DNA of 26,668 bases from Gonapodya sp. JEL0774 (Eukaryota; Monoblepharomycota; Monoblepharidomycetes; Monoblepharidales; Gonapodyaceae): contig JADIIX010000220.1 in assembly GCA_027604505.1 (NCBI GenBank), positions 1-26,668 on the forward strand. Direction: 5' to 3'. The translations under genes and the position numbers were made by a program. Numbering within the stretch: position 1 is the stretch's first letter; each line of letters begins with the position of its first letter. This document shows, one piece after another, positions 22,301 through 26,668 of the stretch. The notes below the pieces were generated by a model. The model did not search any database. It was not told the DNA's origin and was given only the letters and a program-made list of their open reading frames with translations.

Positions 22301-23274
22301 ACTGGTCTCCGAACTGATACACTCTTACGCCGATTAGGACTCTGGAAACGGTGACTGTTCCCACAATTCATTGTACTCTCGCGAGCACAGTTATGTAATT
22401 TCTTTCTGTCCAAAGCTCACCCTCACCTTTCCAATGCGTTGAAGTATCTCCTTTCCTTGTGCGTGATATTCACGGCTGCTTGGTCCAACCAAGATAACAC
22501 ATGGGCATCAAGAAGTATCTGGATCGTGTTTTGCATGCTGTCGACAAGCTATTCCTATGCCTGGGATATATGGTTTGATTGGGGACTCTTCCGTCGGAAT
22601 GTGAAGCATCCGCTGCTTCGAGAGGAATTACTCTATCCTCCGTATGCTTATGTTAGTATCCAAAGCATATTTGCAATTGGTGCTCGGCTCACTAAAACCT
22701 TTCTGACCCTCTTTCCAGTACACTGGCATGATTGCCAATGCAATTTTGCGTATCACTTGGGTATTCTCCATATCGCCATCCCACTGGGGTATTGTAGTGG
22801 ATGGACGTGTTATCGCCTTCTTTCTCGCGTTGTTGGAAGGTATGTATGTTGAGAATGGGAATTTTTCTTCCGTTTGGCACTTGTTTCTACTCGTCGGATT
22901 TACCACGCGCCTTGGCCTCAATTTTTACGCTTTGTCCAGTCTTTCGGAGATTTCAGTGGAATGTGTTCCGGATGGAGAACGAGCATCTCACAAACGTCGG
23001 AAATTTCAGGGCTGTGAAGGTGAGAGAACCACCTTTTTCTGTTGCCACATAGTTGTTGGAACTTCGAACCGTAATACAATCATTTGCATCTCCCGTGTAG
23101 GACATTCCTCTACCCCTCAAATTGAATCGAAAGGACAATAACGATGACTGGGACGATAAAGAGGACAAAGGCAGGGTGGGATCAGGGCTGAGCGCGGAAC
23201 TTCTGGGAGTTGCTGAGTCACCACGTCTTGTGACGCATACCACCATCCCATCAACGGGCTCTCCAGGGAATTAA
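19352..23274 (+). CDS. SYG1: SYG1/XPR1-type SPX-EXS phosphate exporter
   Basis: Fifteen exons: 19352-19413, 19486-20770, 20840-20933, 21021-21116, 21194-21310, 21381-21484, 21547-21599, 21669-21757, 21837-22109, 22182-22276, 22338-22350, 22416-22651, 22719-22839, 22940-23019, 23101-23274 (963 aa). The family exports inorganic phosphate and senses inositol pyrophosphates through its SPX domain. SPX comes in three pieces: residues 1-36 ([15 protein letters not shown], then YKKLKR with Y22 and K26), about 195-235 ([15 protein letters not shown]), and about 405-470 ([12 protein letters not shown], the Lys-rich helix that binds PP-InsP). Two low-complexity inserts of about 155 and 170 residues separate them. 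EXS membrane segments fill about 515-905, with signatures [41 protein letters not shown] and [15 protein letters not shown]. The tail is acidic ([10 protein letters not shown]). The model has no internal stop. Location is probably the plasma, Golgi or vacuolar membrane. The ATG is fixed by the conserved MKFG start. Confidence 0.96.
19414..19485 (+). other. GC-AG intron (first intron of the SYG1-type gene)
   Basis: The splice V-N-Y-K-K-L-K requires the exon to end at 19413 (GTCAA) and resume at 19486 (CTACAAA), so the donor is GCAAGT, the usual strong context of GC donors. Using the nearby GTATTC as donor would shift the frame out of the conserved SPX motif. A branch-like TGACTGAAC lies inside. 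Confidence 0.85.
22338..22350 (+). other. 13-nt microexon of the SYG1-type gene
   Basis: Between CLRRFS and [11 protein letters not shown] the frame closes only if GACTCTGGAAACG is retained between TTAG and GTGACT. This gives DSGN and the first base of an Ala codon. The flanking introns are 61 and 65 nt. Confidence 0.8.
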
Positions 23275-23993
23275 ATCTGAGGTACCGTGACGGGAGATGA
23301 GCTGACGGCACATGAATATGTGACCAGCCGAAGCTCACAGTAGTCTCGTCCCATCCTCCCGGACTGATTTAAAAATGAGTGGGATTATGTCGGAGAAATC
23401 TCAATGGTGTAGAAACAGAGAATGAATGAATGTCTGCGCTTCGTCTCCACTAAATCGATTCTTGATGAGGGTAGCGGGGAACTGGGACACTACATGACTT
23501 TGTTACTGCACTTTGATGTTTTCGAGGGCCCGCAAGTACCGTGCCGGCTGACTGCCACGAGTTCGTTATAGAAAATAAACTCAAATGTTGAGGCTCAGAG
23601 TTGCACGATTGGGAGCGGAGCGACGAACGGAGGGGCGAGTAGACGCTGCGGTGCTCCTGCATCTGTGGAGTGGACGTTTGTCTTACTACCTTCTGGTTGA
23701 TCAGGGTTCCTGTCTGACTCGAGTTCATCGAATGCGTAATCGTCCCAAAACGTCTCTGTTCCTCCACCAATGTGATTGCGGACCTGAGTTTCCTCGCATT
23801 TGCCGCCAGTCAAAAGCTGGCGGACTCGGTGTGTTTCTCCATCCTCAACGGCCCCTATCCGCTGGCTATCTTGAGAGCTGGATATCGCGTTGATTTGTGT
23901 CGCTGACAGGTATTTGTGGACAGCGCGGGTGCTGCATTCGGTCGGCCCACTCTGAACCGACCCGAAGGATCATTTGTCACTCATTTATTTCCA
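23275..23993. other. Gap between exporter and dioxygenase; overlapping open frames on both strands
   Basis: There is no assigned gene. Minus 23595 to about 23903 reads as an acidic soluble stretch (FWDDYAFDELESDRN) after a possible TGTCAG acceptor. On the plus strand, 23585-23893 and a second frame at 23720-23895 (QKLADSVCFSILNGPYPLAI) are also open, and plus 23910-23993 is open into the dioxygenase without an ATG. The plus-strand frames could be an upstream exon of the dioxygenase, and the minus frame a separate small gene. The sequence alone does not decide. Confidence 0.3.
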
Positions 23994-24982
23994 ATGACTT
24001 CAACTCTCGTTATCACCCCGCTCCCTCGCTTTGGTGCCTCGGTTTCAGGAGTGCATCTCTCCTCTATCTCGGACGCCGAGTTTGCTCGAATTGAAGATGC
24101 ATTCCACACACATGCCCTTCTAGTTTTCCCGGGGGCGAACATCAGCCCCACAGAGCAAGCTGCTTTTGCAAAGCGAATTGGAAGAATTGAATACATTATC
24201 CCTGGCACAGATGCGGTCAGAATTAGCAACAAAACGCCAGAAGGAAATTTCCTGTCGCTGCAAGACCACCAGGCAATGATCCTGAAGGGGAACGAAGGAT
24301 GGCACACAGATTCGTCTTATCAGCATGTCTCTGCTCTTGCGAGCTTCCTCAGCTGTCACGCAATACCGAGTGCGGGGGGCAGCACCGAATGGGCTGACTG
24401 TCGTGCAGCATACGACAACCTTGCTTCAGAAGCTCAATCTCGGATAGAAAAGCTCTCTGCTTTTCACTCGCTATTGCATAGTCAGGCGAAGATCGGCCAC
24501 CAGGCCGCCGTGGGGTCCTCCTACGGCATGCACCAGTACACTCCCCCGCTACGACCTCTGGTGAAAGTGCATCCTCGAACGGGGAGAAAAGCATTGTACA
24601 TTGGCCGGCACGCATTTGGAATCCCTGGTCTACCCGATAAAGAGTCTGAGCGGCTCTTGGACGATCTGGTGGAGCATGCGACCCAGCCCCAGTTCGTGCA
24701 CGTCCACCAATGGAAGCGAGGAGATGCGGTTCTTTGGTGAGTGTAAGCTTTCTGCACTTTGTCTTGTATCACACAATCCCGACTCTCGATATCTTCATTC
24801 ATTCAACAATCGATTCCGACGCCCAAATCCCTCACAGGGACAATCGCTGCCTCCTCCACCGAGCCCGTCCATACGCGATGCTTAACGAAGAACGCACTCT
24901 GTGGCACGTGCGCATCCGCGGGGAAGACACGGAACGGTCTTTGAATGCAAACGAAGTGGAGCAATCCGGGGCGAGGATATGA
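23994..24982 (+). CDS. TauD/TfdA-family Fe(II)/2-oxoglutarate-dependent dioxygenase
   Basis: Two exons, 23994-24736 and 24838-24982, give 295 aa, a normal length for the family. The intron (24737-24837, GT-AG) splits the Trp codon of the WDNR motif, and splicing restores it exactly. These enzymes couple oxidative decarboxylation of 2-oxoglutarate to hydroxylation of a substrate, classically taurine, another sulfonate, or a phenoxyacetate-like acid. Visible motifs are the N-terminal ITPL...FGASVSGVHLSSI, the iron ligands H104 and D106 in GWHTDSSY, HPRTGRKALYIGRHA, EHATQPQFVHVHQWKRGD, and the distal ligand H255 in WDNRCLLHRARP. R267 is a likely 2-oxoglutarate-binding Arg. The pattern is closer to TfdA-like than strict TauD, and the substrate cannot be read from sequence. 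ATG 23994 is the first Met of the frame; an in-frame GTG-led extension upstream (23916) may be leader or an unseen exon. No targeting signal is evident. Confidence 0.95.
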
Positions 24983-25331
24983 GTCTGAGGGAGAAATTGT
25001 GCTCGTCGGCTTCCGTCGTGCTTGCGAGATCAAGAAAGAGTGAATGTATTTTCGTGAAGGGAAATGGACTTTTGGGTGGTCGATTTTACCTCCAGTTTTC
25101 ACTTTAATGCTGTCGTTGATCCGAATACAAACGTAAATTTCTTTCGTCTGTGAACTGATCATGTGACAGAGCCCTGTATGGAGTCTAGCTCCTATGTTCG
25201 GGTGCCGGGAACGGTCTCAAAGTTTCCGATTTTTCCACCAATCCATCATTTAAAGCACTCCCTCTCAGGAGAGCTTGCCACGCCATTATCTTATCTCCAT
25301 CAGCTCAACCCCTCGCCCTCACGTTTTGGAA

Positions 25332-26225
25332 ATGGTTCTTGCTCATTACCTTTCGCTCTTGGAATCGCACCCCATCTTGATAAAGGCACTCACGTCCGCT
25401 CTGCTGGCAGCAGCGGGCGACATTGTCGCGCAATTACTGGAGCGTAGAAAATTGGGCGCTTCCGTTCACTTGGTCACTCAGGAGTCACACTCCTGCAGCT
25501 CAGCCCAATTTGGGATCCCGTGGTGGTCCCCGTCTCGCACGCTCCGCCTCGCATCTTACGGCCTTCTCGTCGCCGCACCGTTGACTCACTTTTGGTACAT
25601 TCTCTTGGACCACGTATTGGGATCTTCGATGAGCGGAGATGTTGCAATCGCAAAAGTAGCGGTGGATCAGATCCTGATGGCTCCTGTATCCACAGCCATT
25701 TTTTTCGCCTATCAAGGCATGCTTCAACAATGGACCCGTCGTAGAATCCAGGCTAAGCTCGAACAGGACCTTTGGCCTACCCTCGTAGCGAACTGGGCAC
25801 TTTGGCCGGTCGTCCTTCTCGTTTCCTTCATGCTCGTCCCCTTGGATTTTAGAGTTCTCTGGATGAACGTTGTGGGACTAGGTAAGCTTTCTGCGCGCAC
25901 ATATTACAGAAAGTCATAATTGCGGGTCAGGATGATTGGGAATGGATACTTTATTATCAGCTCAATACGAGCTCCAGTACCTGACCTCATTTGCATTTCG
26001 AACGCAAAAATATCGATGATGGTTCCAATTGTTTCTGCACTGTCCTTTTCCATAGGTTGGAACACTTACCTCTCTCTGGCTCAAGAACGATCTGCTGACT
26101 CTGACGGGGACGGTATTGAACTCAGCAATGTGGATGTGAAGAACGATTGGGGAGGAGAATGGGCGAAACAGCCATTGGAGGCGCCAACCTTGGAGGCGCT
26201 TTACGAAAAGGCACGACAAAGATGA
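25332..26225 (+). CDS. Mpv17/PMP22-family integral membrane protein
   Basis: Two exons, 25332-25881 and 26056-26225 (intron 25882-26055, GTAAGC to ATAG), give 239 aa. Family members (mammalian Mpv17 and PXMP2, yeast Sym1) are four-helix proteins of the inner mitochondrial or peroxisomal membrane, linked to metabolite or solute passage. The N-terminal helix motif (YLSLLESHPILIKALTSALL, then GDIVAQLLE) and the central PLTHFWYILLDH and KVAVDQILMAPV are typical. So is the C-terminal signature, with LWPTLVANWALWP, VPLDFRVLWMNVVGLG and, after the splice, WNTYLS. Residues 39-67 form an extra loop before the second helix, and the last 45 residues form a charged tail beyond the usual end. ATG 25332 was chosen because it starts directly at the conserved first helix; the open frame upstream begins only with TTG. 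The paralogue and organelle cannot be settled here. Confidence 0.95.
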
Positions 26226-26535
26226 CGATGTGAAGCGACTTCCGTGCACTTTGTCCCCTAGTGCATTGCATTTCGGCATTTGGAAGAAGGTTTCTGTAAA
26301 TAAGCTGCGTGGTCTCGGCACCGTTTCAGCCTTTCACCGATTATGGGCAGTTTTGGTAGAGACGGAGTTTCACTGGTATTTCATTCTTTTTTTTCTGACA
26401 TAGATCAAGAATTTCGGACGGTGTAGAGCATGTCGTGCGCGCTATTCGTGAAGCGTCAGTGTAAATTGTACTGTTGCATGAGATCCTCACTGAAAGTCGA
26501 CAATCCTTGTGCTACAAACTCTAAACGACCCTGCA
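26226..26535. other. Convergent intergenic gap
   Basis: This gap lies between the stops of the plus-strand Mpv17-like gene and the minus-strand gene entering from the right. It holds presumed 3' UTRs, and no gene is seen. Confidence 0.6.
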
Positions 26536-26668
26536 TCAACATGATTCACCGTTGCTTCCCTTCTGCGTAGCACCGTTAGCGGTGCCCTCGTCTTCCCACA
26601 CGGGCTCAAACATTTCAGGATCTGCTCGTCGAACGGACTCGTAGTATTGTTGGAACTGTGCGGCAGCA
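26536..26668 (-). CDS. 3' end of a gene running off the window, unidentified
   Basis: The last 43 codons of a minus-strand frame enter from the window edge and stop at 26538..26536. The peptide begins AAAQFQQYYESVRRADPEMF, continues with FEPVWEDEGTAN, and ends in a Ser/Gly-rich tail (QKGSNGESC). Composition and hel-forming start are typical of a real C-terminus, and the adjoining gene on the left is convergent, which fits a gene end here. An intron boundary within this piece cannot be excluded. The family is not recognisable from so short a tail. Confidence 0.55.
   Translation of the reverse strand, partial: AAAQFQQYYESVRRADPEMFEPVWEDEGTANGATQKGSNGESC

Noticed and set aside
19352-26225. Operon-like or functional cluster of exporter, dioxygenase and Mpv17-like genes
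   Set aside because: Eukaryotic spliced genes with gaps of 719 and 349 bp; same orientation alone does not show co-regulation.

Overview
The window is nuclear DNA from an intron-rich eukaryote, most likely an early-diverging zoosporic (chytrid-like) fungus. The reasons are the many short spliceosomal introns (about 50-120 nt, mostly GT-AG), an SPX-EXS phosphate exporter, an Mpv17-family protein, a TauD/TfdA-type dioxygenase, and a two-TM Cache-like sensor of the kind I associate with zoosporic fungi. The taxonomic call is inference. I saw no rRNA, tRNA, CRISPR array or prokaryotic feature.

The five best-supported genes were rebuilt exon by exon. (1) 8371-10994 (+): a 13-exon, 556-aa sensor with TM, extracellular Cache-like region, TM and HAMP-like helix, and no catalytic output domain. 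(2) 14647-16480 (-): a 5-exon, 488-aa protein with ankyrin-type repeats, an SH3-like segment, a UBA-like linker and a C-terminal IAP-type RING finger. The RING is only seen once two introns are removed. (3) 19352-23274 (+): a 15-exon, 963-aa SYG1/XPR1-type SPX-EXS phosphate exporter, with a GC-AG first intron and a 13-nt microexon. (4) 23994-24982 (+): a 2-exon, 295-aa Fe(II)/2-oxoglutarate dioxygenase. (5) 25332-26225 (+): a 2-exon, 239-aa Mpv17/PMP22-family membrane protein. The 3' end of a further minus-strand gene enters at 26536.

The left third is harder. Positions 1-1100 hold two short tandem arrays with a period near 140-162 bp. About 2.2-5.1 kb looks like one long minus-strand gene for a disordered Q/P/S-rich protein. 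About 5.3-7.5 kb is GC-rich with open frames on both strands. Between 11 and 14.6 kb, and between 16.6 and 19.3 kb, there are fragmentary or frame-broken coding signals, a 74-bp tandem duplication and a dispersed repeat pair (14.2 kb and 18.7 kb) that looks like two copies of one exon.

The phosphate exporter, dioxygenase and Mpv17-like genes lie head to tail on the plus strand but have separate starts and gaps of 719 and 349 bp. There is no evidence that they are co-transcribed. No single pathway links the genes. The two most interesting items are the fused ankyrin/SH3-like/RING gene and the sensor without an output domain.
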